From: Setoptus koraiensis
Taxonomy: Eukaryota > Arthropoda
Reading direction: 5' to 3'
Assembly: GCA_048013815.1 (NCBI GenBank)
Contig: CM106586.1
Span: 17,856,001 to 17,920,000 of the forward strand
DNA length: 64,000 bases
The notes below the pieces were generated by a model, which had not been told where the DNA came from, ran no database searches, and was given only the letters and a program-made list of their open reading frames with translations. Every line of letters begins with the position of its first letter. Position 1 is the stretch's first letter. Positions 48,075-59,400 of the stretch are shown here, piece after piece. A program made the translations under genes and the position numbers.

Positions 48075-49517
48075 TTCCTTCAAACTAAAAATATGCAAAA
48101 TTTGTCCACTAGAGAGAGCTTAGATTACATTGACATGTAGTCTAGCGGTTATAGTCATACTAAGTTGTCATATGAAAGAGTTAATATTCTCAATGTCAAT
48201 AGATTATATGTTAATATCTTGTTTGATTAGTTGTTAGTCCACTAGTAATTGGTATTGCACCTCTTTCCAAACTGTAAAATCTATCACCACTTGTGCGCGA
48301 CTAATCGAGTTAATATTATTATCTTAATGCTCGAGAGATATGCAAATATATAGATTATGTGATGCTGTTATTGGTTGGATGTTGTTGATATATTGGTTAT
48401 AAATGTGTCATGATATTCGGTATTGTCCAAGCTGTTTAGTGCATATGGGGTGTGTGGATTTATATATATATATATGTATATATTATGGTCGATTATTGTT
48501 AAAATATTGCTTGTTTGCTGTTGTTGTTGTTATGTTACTACAACATAATAATAGTAATAATGATGATATTATGTAATAATGATAAATTCTTTTTGACTGG
48601 CTCATCCAGAGATCCTTAGAGCAGCAGTAAAAACAAGATATTATAATAATGAGATAGGCGTTGTTAGATTATTATTATTATTGCATCTGATTTCAAATAG
48701 TATTAATAAATAGTAATTAGCTCATTATAGTAGTCTTATGTATCGTCTTCCCGTATTGCGTCTACATGATGAATCCTGTTGAGTAGAATGATGTCGCCTG
48801 GCTACGTCTACTATAATAAAGAGCTAGCTTTTGTGGCTGCAGATAAGCGATGCAGATAGTTTACCATCAATATTGTTGATGACTAACAACTGTGAAGCTT
48901 GTGTAAACAACAAATTGAGCAGCAATCACAAGCCTATGGTATAGTATTGCTTTGTCATTGATGCAATTTACTGTTTGTCGTGGATTGTTTTGTCGTTTGC
49001 GTTGATTGATGTCAACATTACATTGATAAATAGCAGATATAGATTGTGTGTGTGTGTGTGTGTGTAACTAATGACTTTGGTGTTTATACTAACAGTATAG
49101 TATAGTGTAATGGTGTCTGCACCATTGATGTCGTCGGATGGTGTTTGTCAATAAACTACTTATCAATTGGGGGCACAAATGTGCAGTATTAGTCTGGCTG
49201 CTGCTGGCTGGCTAACAAACGGCAATATAGTATCGGCGTTGTTATTCAGCAATAAATAAATATGTATCTATATATATAAATATTGTTTGTATGTTATTAT
49301 GCATGTAACATATCATGAAAATTCTGGCTAGCCAGGCGTATATATTATTATAAATTATAAATGTGTGTGCGTGTGTCTGCCTGTGTGTCTGTATAATCTG
49401 GCAGAGTCGACGATACTGCGAGTGTGTGACTATGGGCCAGCCCAAATGCGATGACGATGATGCAAAGCTTGCTGTGTGTCGTCGTCTTCGTTGCTTCTTT
49501 AGGTCTATAAAGCCAAG

Positions 49518-49518
<1 letters not shown>

Positions 49519-49572
<54 letters not shown>
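49519..49572. repeat. (CA)n microsatellite
   Basis: This is a CA dinucleotide run of about 52 bases. Another, shorter one follows near 49,600. Confidence 0.95.
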
Positions 49573-49577
<5 letters not shown>

Positions 49578-49718
49578 AATCTGCGAATGAATAAGCTGCA
49601 CACACACACACACACTAACATACCATCACAGCAGTGTAACCACAAGCAGTCGGAAGGTAGCAGTTGCAGTGCAGTTGTGGTGCAGTTGTAGTGTACGGTT
49701 GCAGCACTGGCGCAGCCG

Positions 49719-49800
49719 AGTTGTTGTCGTTGCTGTTGTCGTTGCTGTTGTCGTTGCTGTTGCCGTTGCTGTTGCCGTTGCTGTTGTTGTTGCTGGCGCT
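49719..49800. repeat. GTT/GTC/GCT trinucleotide tract
   Basis: GTTGCTGTTGTC-type units repeat for about 80 bases. The minus strand reads as CAA/CAG/CGA, giving a Gln/Arg frame that is not supported as a gene. Confidence 0.9.
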
Positions 49801-50965
49801 GGCTGTGCCGATGGTGGTAGTGATGGTGGTGGTGAATCTGTAATTTCATTCAGCTAGCGCACCATTTTATCAAAGAGTGTATTTCTAATCTATATTGAAC
49901 GCACACACACAGACGCACACAACTCGCTTGTGAAGAGTGCGCCTGCTTGTCTGCCAGTTCGACGCTCGCCATCGGATGGTTACAGCAGCGGATAGTTACA
50001 GCAGCGGATGGTGTGTGTGTGCGCTAGAGAAGCGCTTCCAAGCGAAATGTTTGCACAGCCATCGCGTTGTGCAGAGGGCGCTACCGAGTTGCTAGTGCCG
50101 AGCCACGACAAGAATGCAGGCCTGTAGACTCTACTAGTCTGCTGTGTAGAGCCCCGTGTGTAGGCGTCAAGCATTCCCAACGTTGTTTACATGGCACTTC
50201 TTCCCCCTTTGTGCAATGTTTGCGCCGCTCATCATGCCGAAAACATCTTTGCACAACAGTCCGCCAGGGGCGCTCACGGAGCACACAATGCGCACCACAA
50301 AGCGACGCGCACAAGGCCAGTGTTGCGGGTAAATGTTTAAGTTTTTCATCCATTCACTTGCCAGTGCACTTGCCAGCGCACTTGCCGGCGCACTTGATTC
50401 ACTTGCTGTCTGCCCTCGTGTCCTGGCAGGCCACCGCTCACAGCGCCGCCCTCGCGGATTCTCTCAGTAAGCATACTTTCGCCAATGGAAATAAATCATA
50501 CAAAACACAGTGCACAATGGACGCGCTTTTCCTGATCGCAATGTGCTGTCAGTCTCACAGCCTGTGCAGTGTGCACGGTGTTTGTCCCAGAGTGAGGTTC
50601 GTATATAGGGTGACAAAGTGTTCGGATATCAAGTGTCCCCACTGAACACACAACGCGCCATTGGTTACTCTGGACCCCAGAGTCCGGGAGGCCAGTCGAA
50701 TGGTAACTTTGGTTCCAATATACAGATCCAGTCTGCTCACATGCTGTCCGCTCGAATGCATTGTGGAGGCCACGCGAACACAAAAAGCGCACAAAACTGT
50801 TAGTTTTGTGCCTTTGCGCAGCACAGAGGGCTCCGTTTTCGTGCTCGGTCATTTGTTTGATCCCTGTACCCTTCGATGATGATATTCACCTAACCTGATT
50901 ATTGTTGTTATTGAATTTACATCCACCATTATTGTTATTGTGTGTCACCAATATCCTCACCAATC

Positions 50966-51736
50966 ATGACCCCAGAGCCAACTAAGACAGAGCCAACTAA
51001 GAAAAACGATTGGTGGCGTGACGATCCCTCAGATCCGTCTAGATTTTCCCTTCAAGAGGTCGGATACAGCACCTCTATTAACAGGGCAGACGTAGAACCA
51101 TGGACTAGGATAGGAGTGCAGCCGAAAAATGATGAAGAACGCGATTGGAGAGGAGTGAGGAGGAAGGACATAAGAGTATTGCCTATGCCCGAAGAACTAA
51201 AGGATCTTGATGAACCGTATAAAAGAGGATATTTCTTGTTTGACACACCAGACTATACAGATCCATTCGCCAAGTTGTGGTGGACCCTTAAATATTCTTT
51301 TATTGGTAGCGTTGGCCTCTACACTGGGTGTGTTGGTACAGGCATCGTTTACACCAAAAGCTTGCCCAAGTTTGTGGCAAAGTACACACTATACTCCGTA
51401 GGAGTATGTATGATAACATCATCAACAGCGATTTTAGCTTCTCATTTAAGAGGAAAGAAAGACGATTGGCTCAACTGGTCGACGGGTGCATTTATGTCTG
51501 CACTTTGGTTGGGAAACATGCACGGCTGGCCAGCCTGGTGGAAAATGTGCTTTTACGGAATGCCTGCTGCTGCCATCGTTAAAGTCTCCAATCTAGATTT
51601 TTTGCCTAAGAAAGATATTAGAAAATACAGAATCACTGGCCTTTACGGATACAGCGGTGACCAGGGATGGCAAAGTGGTGATTTCAGATTTGGTGTTACA
51701 AGAAATTTTGTTGAACGAGCTAGAAGACAAATATAG
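50966..51736 (+). CDS. NDUFA11-like (B14.7) complex I accessory subunit with long N-terminal extension
   Basis: NDUFA11 is a four-helix inner-membrane accessory subunit of respiratory complex I in the Tim17/22/23 superfamily. The product has 256 residues from the ATG at 50966. The core starts near residue 80 with FLFDTPDYTDPFAK, matching the YYDxPDGED-type start of the family. Helices follow: YSFIGSVGLYTGCVGTGIVY, LYSVGVCMITSSTAILASHL, then GKKDDWLNWSTGAFMSALWL, which fits the family K-N/D-x-W-N/L-x-x-x-GG motif, and MCFYGMPAAAIVKVSN. The first 80 residues (WWRDDPSDPSRFSLQEVGYS and on) are charged and have no counterpart in the roughly 140-residue human protein, and the tail is also longer. 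AATAAA follows at 51789. The call rests on the core pattern; another Tim17-like membrane protein is the alternative. Confidence 0.6.
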   Translation: MTPEPTKTEPTKKNDWWRDDPSDPSRFSLQEVGYSTSINRADVEPWTRIGVQPKNDEERDWRGVRRKDIRVLPMPEELKDLDEPYKRGYFLFDTPDYTDPFAKLWWTLKYSFIGSVGLYTGCVGTGIVYTKSLPKFVAKYTLYSVGVCMITSSTAILASHLRGKKDDWLNWSTGAFMSALWLGNMHGWPAWWKMCFYGMPAAAIVKVSNLDFLPKKDIRKYRITGLYGYSGDQGWQSGDFRFGVTRNFVERARRQI

Positions 51737-51788
51737 AGATCTAAGTCATTGTAGAGAAAGTAGATTGGCGCATTCATTTAGGGCCCTA

Positions 51789-51794
51789 AATAAA
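51789..51794 (+). terminator. polyadenylation signal AATAAA
   Basis: A canonical signal lies 53 bases after the NDUFA11-like stop and 24 bases before the stop of the opposing CBS gene. Confidence 0.65.
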
Positions 51795-51817
51795 AGATTG
51801 ATGTTTATGGACAACTA

Positions 51818-53047
51818 CTAACTTTTAAATCTAGCATTCATCCACGACTCGTCGACAAATTTCGTCATGTAGTTTCTGACACCATCTGGTAGGATCACAA
51901 CCAAACGATCACCCGAACCTAAATTCAAATCTTTAGCAGCTTTAAGAGCACTCGACATGGCCGAACCAGATGAGCCACCACAAAGTAGACCTTCCGTTGC
52001 GATCAATTGTCTAGCCACTATGAAAGACTCTTCATCTCGTGTCTTGTACCATTTATCAACCAACAGTCTGTCCAGAACAGTTGGAATGAAATCATATCCG
52101 ATACCCTCCACCTGATATACGGCTTCATGAGGTTCATGTTTGTTCATTTCTTCCGGCTGAGCTAATATCGAGCCGACTGGATCTACACCAACAATTTTAC
52201 AGTTCGGTAGCCTTTCTTTGATTTTGCGAGCTATTCCTGTCAGTGTACCTGTATGAGATGGTGAAAAAAATTTCTCAACTAGCATTATATTTTGTCACAA
52301 ATCACAGTGCGAAATTATTCATAAATCAACTGGCAAGCTTGTCTTACCTCCAGTGCCAGCACCGATAACTATGGCGTCCAATTTGTTGTCACATGCATCA
52401 AGTATTTCCTCTGCGGTCAAATCATAGTGCGCCATAGGATTACCGGGGGCTCTATACTGATTCAAGATGATGGATTTTTCGATTTGCTTGCTCAGTTGGA
52501 TGGCCTTATTGATATGGGAATTGTCATCGGTGTAGGCAGCCTCTGTGGGAGTGCGAACTATCTCAGCACCTAGAGCCTTGAGTATGAACACCTTCTCATT
52601 ACTCATTTTTTCAGGCATCACTATGATGCAACGATAACCCCTGACAGCTGCCGCCATCGCCAATCCAATACCAGTATTGCCTGATGTTGGCTCTATCAAA
52701 GTGTAACCGGCGTGCGGTTTGATTTTGCCGTCGCGTTCGGCATCCTCGACCATCCTGAGCGCTATACGATCTTTGACACTGCCTCCCGGATTTAAGAATT
52801 CACATTTCGCTACAAGCTCACACTGGATATTGTATTTTTTGGCCAGATTGCTCAAACGAACCAGTGGCGTCTGGCCAATACATTGAAGAATGTTGTCATG
52901 GATAACATTTGATCTACTCCTGGCTTCAAAATGCTGATGGGGATCTTGAACACTGGCCTGTTTCCCTAGCGACCAAGTGCATCGTGAGGGCCAGCCAACG
53001 GCCTCACTGCACATGTTTGGATCACGGCTTTCGTCCGTTGATGTCAT
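51818..53047 (-). CDS. CBS: cystathionine beta-synthase, catalytic form without Bateman module
   Basis: CBS is the PLP enzyme that condenses serine and homocysteine to cystathionine in transsulfuration. Exons are 52348-53047 and 51818-52248; the 99-base GT-AG intron is phase 1 and restores GAGTGGTLTGIA, giving 376 residues. The N-terminus has the haem motif: SRCTWSLG with Cys23, and DPHQH with His37, equivalent to human Cys52 and His65. PLP Lys92 lies in NPGGSVKDR, the phosphate or substrate loop in [10 protein letters not shown], then [38 protein letters not shown] and [12 protein letters not shown]. The human CxxC is replaced by LPNC. The protein stops shortly after this point at WMNARFKS, so the C-terminal pair of CBS repeats that binds S-adenosylmethionine is missing. 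A GTTAGT at the stop could be a donor, but the NDUFA11-like gene fills the DNA beyond it. Confidence 0.95.
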
Positions 53048-53649
53048 TCTGGCTCTTTCTGACTTATTATGAAAGTGCTATTAGATAATTGAGTATGATT
53101 GATACAAGTTTGTTTGAGCAACTATCTTCACAGGTACACCTTTCCACATTTACAACCTGTTAGAAGCGCCAGATTCGAACAATAGGCGAGGCCACCTCGC
53201 GCGGGAGTACCTCCCAGCTCCCATTCGGGAGGTTGCCCTCTCCAACTGCATCGATCACTACTAGTCATTCACTAGGGAGGTAGAGGCTCTGTCCCGTATA
53301 AACGGAAGCGGGGAGACGTGAACGAGGAGGTGCAATCGTCTCGACCACTAGTGAGGCATCATCTCCCGCCTGTTGCTTTCCACCGTGGGAAATGGTCAGA
53401 GAGGTGCCTTTTTGAACTGAAATCTTTCGATTTACAAAGTAAAGTCTCAGGTATGCGACATTCAGAGGGAACTGAAAGGCGATCTGATACAGATTTCTCG
53501 TGATAAATTTATGAAGAGATTGTATTAAGATTTATTGTAGACATGATTAAAATGATATAAATAAAAACAAGAGAAATGTACACGACTTTTTTGCTCATCC
53601 GGGAGCCTTTGTGGAGCTGTCAGATTGGCCTTGACAGGGGGGCTATAAC
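53048..53649. other. intergenic DNA between CBS and the CBM14 gene
   Basis: This holds the CBS promoter and the 3' end of the CBM14 gene. A GC-richer block at 53160-53400 contains CCTCCCAGCTCCCATTCGGG and looks unlike its flanks, but I recognise no repeat family or RNA gene in it. Confidence 0.4.
53531..53536 (-). terminator. minus-strand polyadenylation signal for the CBM14 gene
   Basis: TTTATT on the + strand is AATAAA on the minus strand, about 115 bases past the stop codon. Confidence 0.5.
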
Positions 53650-54237
53650 TTAACCAGTTATAAATCTCGTGATGGGATTCAACATTATGTTGGCGGCAAG
53701 GTTGTCCGACATGCTGGGCTGACTTTCTTCTTTGTTGTCGAACTGCTTGTTACTCGACTCATAGTAGTCTTCTGCTTTATCGCAGGGCACTGTCAGATAT
53801 TCGTGTTTGACACAGTTCAGGTCGCCCTGATCGAAATATGTGTCCTCTAGACACAAATATGACACCCTCTGATAGGCTGGTTCGCCGAAAGTTTCCATCA
53901 TTGAACAAAAGTGATAGATCTTACAATCGAGTTTGGTGTCGGCGTAATATCCCAAATCGCGACCATAACAACTGAATGTTGACGTATTCAAGTATGATGA
54001 CGGCTCAAAATATGCCTCAGTGGTGGTGGTGCTGGTAGTTGAGGGTGTTGTGCTGGCGTCCATGGCGATATTGGCGTTTCCGGCTGGTTCAGTGGACGGT
54101 GTAATCATGTTACCGGTTGGGTCGTCCTCGACGAAGACATGCGGTTCTACTACTACAGTCCTGTTAGCCGGAGCGCTGAATATTGATGCAACAAGATGGG
54201 CAAAGAGGATAATTTGTAATAGGGCTGGGGCTGACAT
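53650..54237 (-). CDS. secreted protein with one chitin-binding type-2 (CBM14/peritrophin-A) domain
   Basis: Such proteins bind chitin in cuticle or gut lining. The ATG at 54237 gives 195 residues beginning with a signal peptide (MSAPALLQIILFAHLVASIF, cleavage likely near FSA-P). The frame extends 18 codons upstream, but that start would bury the signal peptide. A Thr/Ser-rich linker (STTPSTTSTTTTEAY) suits O-glycosylation. The domain at about residues 88-155 has six Cys in the CBM14 pattern: FSCYGRD, KLDCKIYHFC, VSYLC, DLNC and VPC, with the aromatic YHFC typical of the fold. The tail is polar. One domain only, so it is a simple member of the CPAP1-like or peritrophin-like group; which one cannot be said from this. 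Confidence 0.85.
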   Translation of the reverse strand: MSAPALLQIILFAHLVASIFSAPANRTVVVEPHVFVEDDPTGNMITPSTEPAGNANIAMDASTTPSTTSTTTTEAYFEPSSYLNTSTFSCYGRDLGYYADTKLDCKIYHFCSMMETFGEPAYQRVSYLCLEDTYFDQGDLNCVKHEYLTVPCDKAEDYYESSNKQFDNKEESQPSMSDNLAANIMLNPITRFITG

Positions 54238-54436
54238 GATGGCGACAAATAAGTCAGTATATGAATTACATTGAATGTCTCGGGTGGGCAAGTGATAGAA
54301 CGAGTGTAGATGACAATGATGACGACTTTGTGCCGCTTATATATTGGCCAGACTCGCGAGTCACTCGTTGAAAATTTGGAATTGAAGCGCCTCTTGCGCC
54401 GAAATGCACACACGAGCATCCGGCTTGGAACGGGTT

Positions 54437-54494
54437 GCTCATGCGGAGCGTGAAGCGATCAAAAAAAGAAAATATTTTATGAAACAGCCTGCAT
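54437..54494 (-). repeat. short dispersed repeat, copy B
   Basis: On the minus strand it begins CAGGCTGTTTCATAAAATAT and continues through ATTTTC and a TGATCGC block, matching copy A at 40078-40134 at about two thirds of positions. No second end or coding part was found. Confidence 0.4.
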
Positions 54495-55785
54495 TGGAGT
54501 GCACGCTGTTCAACGACGTTAGCGCTTCTGGTGGATTTTGTTCGAAGCTGCGTACGGTCATTGAAAAATGGTCACACTGTGGACCAAGTGCAAGCGCAAG
54601 AATTTGCCAGAAAATCGGCACGTTTGCGGGTTACTTCGATAATATCCAATGGACATTGAGATCGATTGCGATAATCTCACAATAGTCATACGATTGTCAG
54701 ACAGCAACAGATGAGCACTCACAACTGTCAAGCGACAAATGAGCCGAAAAACAATAAATTACGGGCGGAGAGTTGTGTTGGCACTCGATTTGTACCATAT
54801 GAGTTGCGTCACGAGTTGTCGGTGACAGCTCGAAGGCCACAAGTTTTAAAACAAGGTGATTTCAAGATTGACATGAGCATCGCCAATTGACGGTTAGTAT
54901 GCTAACGATGCTGCTTACGTAATGTGTCAGCTGTGGCAAGTGGGGCGAAAATGGCGAAATGGCAAAATGGCGAAATGGCAAAAATCGTCAGGCTTGCCTT
55001 GTGGGGTTGCGACATGTGCGATAACGGTAAACTTCGTTTTGACACAACACAGCAAGTGTTGTTGTCGTGAGCCAGACGATAGCTGGCAGGGGAAAGGAGT
55101 GGACAGCAACACTGTTGCACTGTTGCGCAAGTGGGACGTTCTTCGCGTTCTTTTTCGACAAAACTTTTTCGCCTATTGTATGTACATTTGTGCGCTGACA
55201 CTCGTTATCGATTTGTTGTGCAACCGCTAATGATGACAAGCTCTTCTTAGTTAGAAGTTCTAACAAGACAGTGTGTTGTAAGACAGAGCTCCTTGCCAGT
55301 GTCCAATCCATGGAACAGTGCGAAAAATCGCCCGAGCCAGCGAGATATTGTTACCACAGTGTTAGACAGTGTTAGACATTGTTGTTCAATGTAAAAGTGT
55401 GTGCAAGCGAAAAAAGTTCAAAGACACACAATGTGATGTGACACCAATGTAATCAACGACCCTTCGACACTCGCCGAACCGCTATTGGGTGCCACTGTTT
55501 GCTACATAATTCCAGAGTTCCTACCGACATAGGCAGCCATTATCGTTGCTGTAGCAGCGGCGGCCCGAAACAGCCCGCCGAAACGGCACCAAAACAACAC
55601 CGAAACAGCACCGAAAATAGCCGATAGCCAACAAGAGAGATGCACTCATCCAAGAATTAGAAGAACATCCATTGCATCAGAGCGAAAAAACGCAGCGAAC
55701 AACAATTACAAACTACTGTTAGCTGGTCTATTTCTTGAGCTCGTCACAAGTGCTGCAACAAGCGGCTGCAGCGACCAAACAAGAG

Positions 55786-55816
55786 CAACAACAACAACAA
55801 CAACAACAACAACAAA
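55786..55816. repeat. (CAA)n microsatellite
   Basis: This is a pure CAA run of about 30 bases upstream of the otopetrin gene. Confidence 0.9.
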
Positions 55817-56442
55817 CGGCCAATTCCTTCTCCGCTGCAAATTTTCACCCACAGCTTGTTCTTTTAAATCTTGCCATTTAAGTCTTGCTATTAGTTTGCT
55901 GTTAGTTTGCCATTGTCAACGTATCGCACTGCTAAATATAGATCGGAGCGGCGATACCGGCGTCTTAGTCTGTTTGAGTTAACTTTGTTTAGCGTTGCCC
56001 GACGGTGCGTTGCGCAACTGTCTAATCGAGAGTGATCTAGTTGGCCTCGGCGGCGGGTTCACAGCCAGCCAGCCAGCCAAAGTGTTGGCAGCCGGAGCCG
56101 GCAATTGAGTGCGCCAGCAGCATTAACAACAAGTCAAGTCCGCTTTGGACTCATCAGCAACAATCATCATGGCAGCGGATACGGCAGCAAACAGCGAGAC
56201 GTTTACAGGAGCTCAGCAGCAACAGCAGCTCATTAGAGAAGAAGAATTGTCTCAAAATGTTGCCAATAGGCGTATATTAGCCAACATGACAGCTAGTGCT
56301 AATTATTTGTTGTGCAGCCAGCACGTAACATATGAGTGTGACATGACAGTAGTGACAGTTATATCGCAATTACAAATCAAATCAATCATTGCATCATTTC
56401 GTGTGTCCCGCCGGGTGAATCCATCGTTCAGCGCAACGCGCA

Positions 56443-59400
56443 ATGTCTACAATAGCAAGCAACAAGATCACATCAGCGGGCAGATTAGTGAATGACGAGC
56501 TCGCCAACAAATTGATAAATTGTCGCCAGATAAATCCAATAAGTCAATTAAATCCAACAGGCCCGTTGAATCAAATAAACGCAATAAATCATACGCACAC
56601 CAACAGATCGCAACAATCAACAAATCATCAGCAAGCCATAGATAGACCGAGTGTCCGAAAAGCGTCGCTTGAGCCCGGCAAGAGCCAAGAGGACGATAAA
56701 TCCGCCAAGAAAAGCCATTTGCATCACCTGTATCAACTGAGAAAATTGCAGCAGCAGCATCAGCGACAGGCCGGCCTGCACGATCAGCTCGAGGAGCAGT
56801 CCGACGCGAGTTGCCCAGACCAGAATAGCGACAATAATAGCACAACTGGCAACAATACCAGTTGCAACAACCACAACCCAATTGCAGCAGCAACACACCA
56901 CCAAAACGATACTCACAACAACAGCCACCCAAATATCGCACAAGATTCCGTGATTCCGTGCGACAGAACACACAACGGTGCCCATTCGAACAACAAACGA
57001 ACGCCTGACAGCAGCAAACGCCAGCAGCCCCCTTCCGGTCCGCATCTAGCTCCGCCGCCGCCCCCTCCGCCTCCTCCGCCGCCGGCGACCTGGCTTGCGG
57101 CAGCCGTTTCAACTTCGTTTGCAGCGCCCCCCGCAGCGCCCACACAAATCGCCCAAAAGTTGGCTTGTCCGAGCCACACCGACAGCACCGAAGCGATGGC
57201 GCCCTCGTCGCGGTCCTCGTTTGCGCGCGACTCGTCGGCCCCATCAGTGCACAGTTCGTCGCAGCAGCATATTATCGGTCATCAGCGGGTGCCGTCGAGC
57301 GGCAGCCGGCAGCACGGCCCGTATCACACCAACACCAACACTCAACCAATCAATCATCACATCCAGCAGCAGCAATTCATGCCGGCCCACATGCCGGCCC
57401 GAGGCTCGCCGGGCCAGCATCACAGGGATAATTTATTCGGTCAGCAGCCCGTGAGAGACAGGCTCGAGCACTCGCATCAGCTAGGCACCAATTATCAGCG
57501 AGGCAGCCAGCCAAGACAGGCGGTCGGCAGCGTAACTAACGCGGCCGGTCCAGCAGTGCACACTGGGCGCCAAATTATGGCCGCCAACCATTCGGCGGCG
57601 GCGGCGCCCCAATTTGGGGGCGAGCTGGTGCCGGCGTGCAGAAGTATGCAGCCTCACGTGGGCCATTTGGCGCATCACTCGCACCACTTTCACAATCATC
57701 ACAGCCACCACAACCATGTTGTGGGCCACAGCGGCCAGTGCAAGCACCGCCGACCCATGAGCCAGCAGCACGTGATGCACACCACGGGCTGCTGCCGGCT
57801 TGCCGGCGAAACAACGAGTCGCGCCGTGATGAGCTGCTCCAAGTCGGACAATCAGAGCGAAATATCCGCTGCCTGCGCGCATCGCCACAACAACAACAAC
57901 AGCAACAACAACAACAGCAACCTGAGGATGCAGCATCAGCCTAGTCAGAGGCAACAGCTCGACGTGATGACAACAACGACCAACAAATCGAAAGTGTCGT
58001 CGCGCTCAAACAAAACATCGCATCTGTCAAATCAAAACGACGAGCCAGACGACGACAGTGTCGACGGCGAGCTCGATGACAACAACGACACCAACAACAA
58101 CGACCACGATCACGACATCGACGACAGCAGCAGCGCCAACGAAGACGACCGTGTCGACAATGTAAATGTCGACGACATAGATGCCAACGACAACACAATC
58201 AGGCAAGCGCCCGTTAGACGACACAATAGTCACAGAAATGACGCAACAACACAAAAAAGGCAGCAGCATCAGCAGCAGCATTTGAATAGCAGCAAAAATG
58301 AATTGATTGACGAGCAGCATCAATTGTGCAGCGTGAACCGGCCCCATCACACAAAGAGGCAATTGATTAGAGAGGCAGCCATTGTTGCAACAACAACAAC
58401 AACAACAGCAGCGCCAACAACAGCGACGGTGGCTGCGGCAGCCAGGGGCAGCCTGCAACAGGTGAGACAGGTGACGGGCAACAAGCACAACAAGCACAAT
58501 CAAAATAACGGTAACATAATTAGAACGAAGCAACCACACAAGCACTACCTGTTGGAGGGTGCCTGCGGTAACAGCAACAATAAGTTATTTGCTGGCCACA
58601 ACAACAACAACAACAGCAGCAGCAGCAACAATAATAGTCAAGTGCACAATAGTCAGCCCAGTCAGAGTCACAATGCGAGCCACCACAAAGGTTTCAATGC
58701 TCGCTTTGCATCCCAATTGTACCTGTTGCTGCATGTGTCCATAACATTGTCATTAATTTATTACAGCGACCTCGGCGGCAGCCCCGCCAACTACTCGGGT
58801 AAGTCTAGCTCGCCATCCAACTTTCCGTCTAACGTTTTCTGGCGTCATCCGACCCCATCTAGCGTCATCTAATGTCATCTAATGTCATCTTGTGTCATCT
58901 TGCGTCACCTTGCATCGTCTTGCGTCATCTTTTGTGTCGGCCAGCGCCGGGCCTGCACAAGAGCCTGCTTAGGGAGGCCAACTACGAGATAGTGCTCGCC
59001 AGCAGCAACCAACATCCGGTTCGGGTGGCGCCAAACTATTTGCCCGCGCCCTCGCTGCTGGTGGGCGGCCGCTTGCCGGCAGCCGCACCGCAAACCATAA
59101 CCATGAGCCAATCGTCGCCGCAAACAACAACAATCAAGCTAGACAAGAGGCCGGCCATTTCTTCCGTAGTCAAGTCGTCGATATGGTCGCCCGCTCCATC
59201 CGATGCCAACCACAGCAGCCAACAACAGCACACAACGCCGGGCCAGAAAAGTCGCCACAATCGCAGCCTAGTGACCGGCCCCTCCAACAGGTTGGACGGC
59301 GAGCAGCAGCAGCAGCAGCAGCTTGTGCAATTGTTGAGCAATCCCTTTTACTCTAAAAACCTCATCCACTATTACATAAGCTACTTGTTGTGCACGTCGA

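Larger units (their letters stand above)
48075..50965. other. intergenic region with microsatellites
   Basis: This lies between the divergent TPR-Tudor-BAH and NDUFA11-like genes and should hold both promoters. It is AT-rich to about 49.3 kb, then contains (GT) and (CA) tracts and a CAA/CAG tract. From 49.95 to 50.85 kb it is more mixed, with short open frames on both strands and no recognised domain. A small hairpin with a 9-base stem (GCACAAAAC) sits at 50789-50811. Confidence 0.5.
54238..56442. other. intergenic region and probable 5' region of the otopetrin gene
   Basis: A short dispersed-repeat copy lies at 54437-54494. From 55.7 kb on, CAA repeats (about 55786-55815) and CAG-rich DNA appear, probably 5' UTR of the otopetrin gene. 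Open frames at 56041-56280 and 56145-56495 overlap and have no recognised domain. Confidence 0.45.

Noticed and set aside
49242-49849. Cys/Val and His/Gln frames in 49.2-49.85 kb
   Set aside because: They come from translation of CA/GT and CAA/CAG microsatellites.
53168-53215. Minus-strand B-box-like GTTCGAATC near CBS
   Set aside because: The A-box-like string is too close to it and no stems form.
56468-57244. 258-codon minus-strand frame opposite the first otopetrin exon
   Set aside because: It mirrors the low-complexity His/Asn/Gln + strand frame, which splices in phase to clear otopetrin spans.
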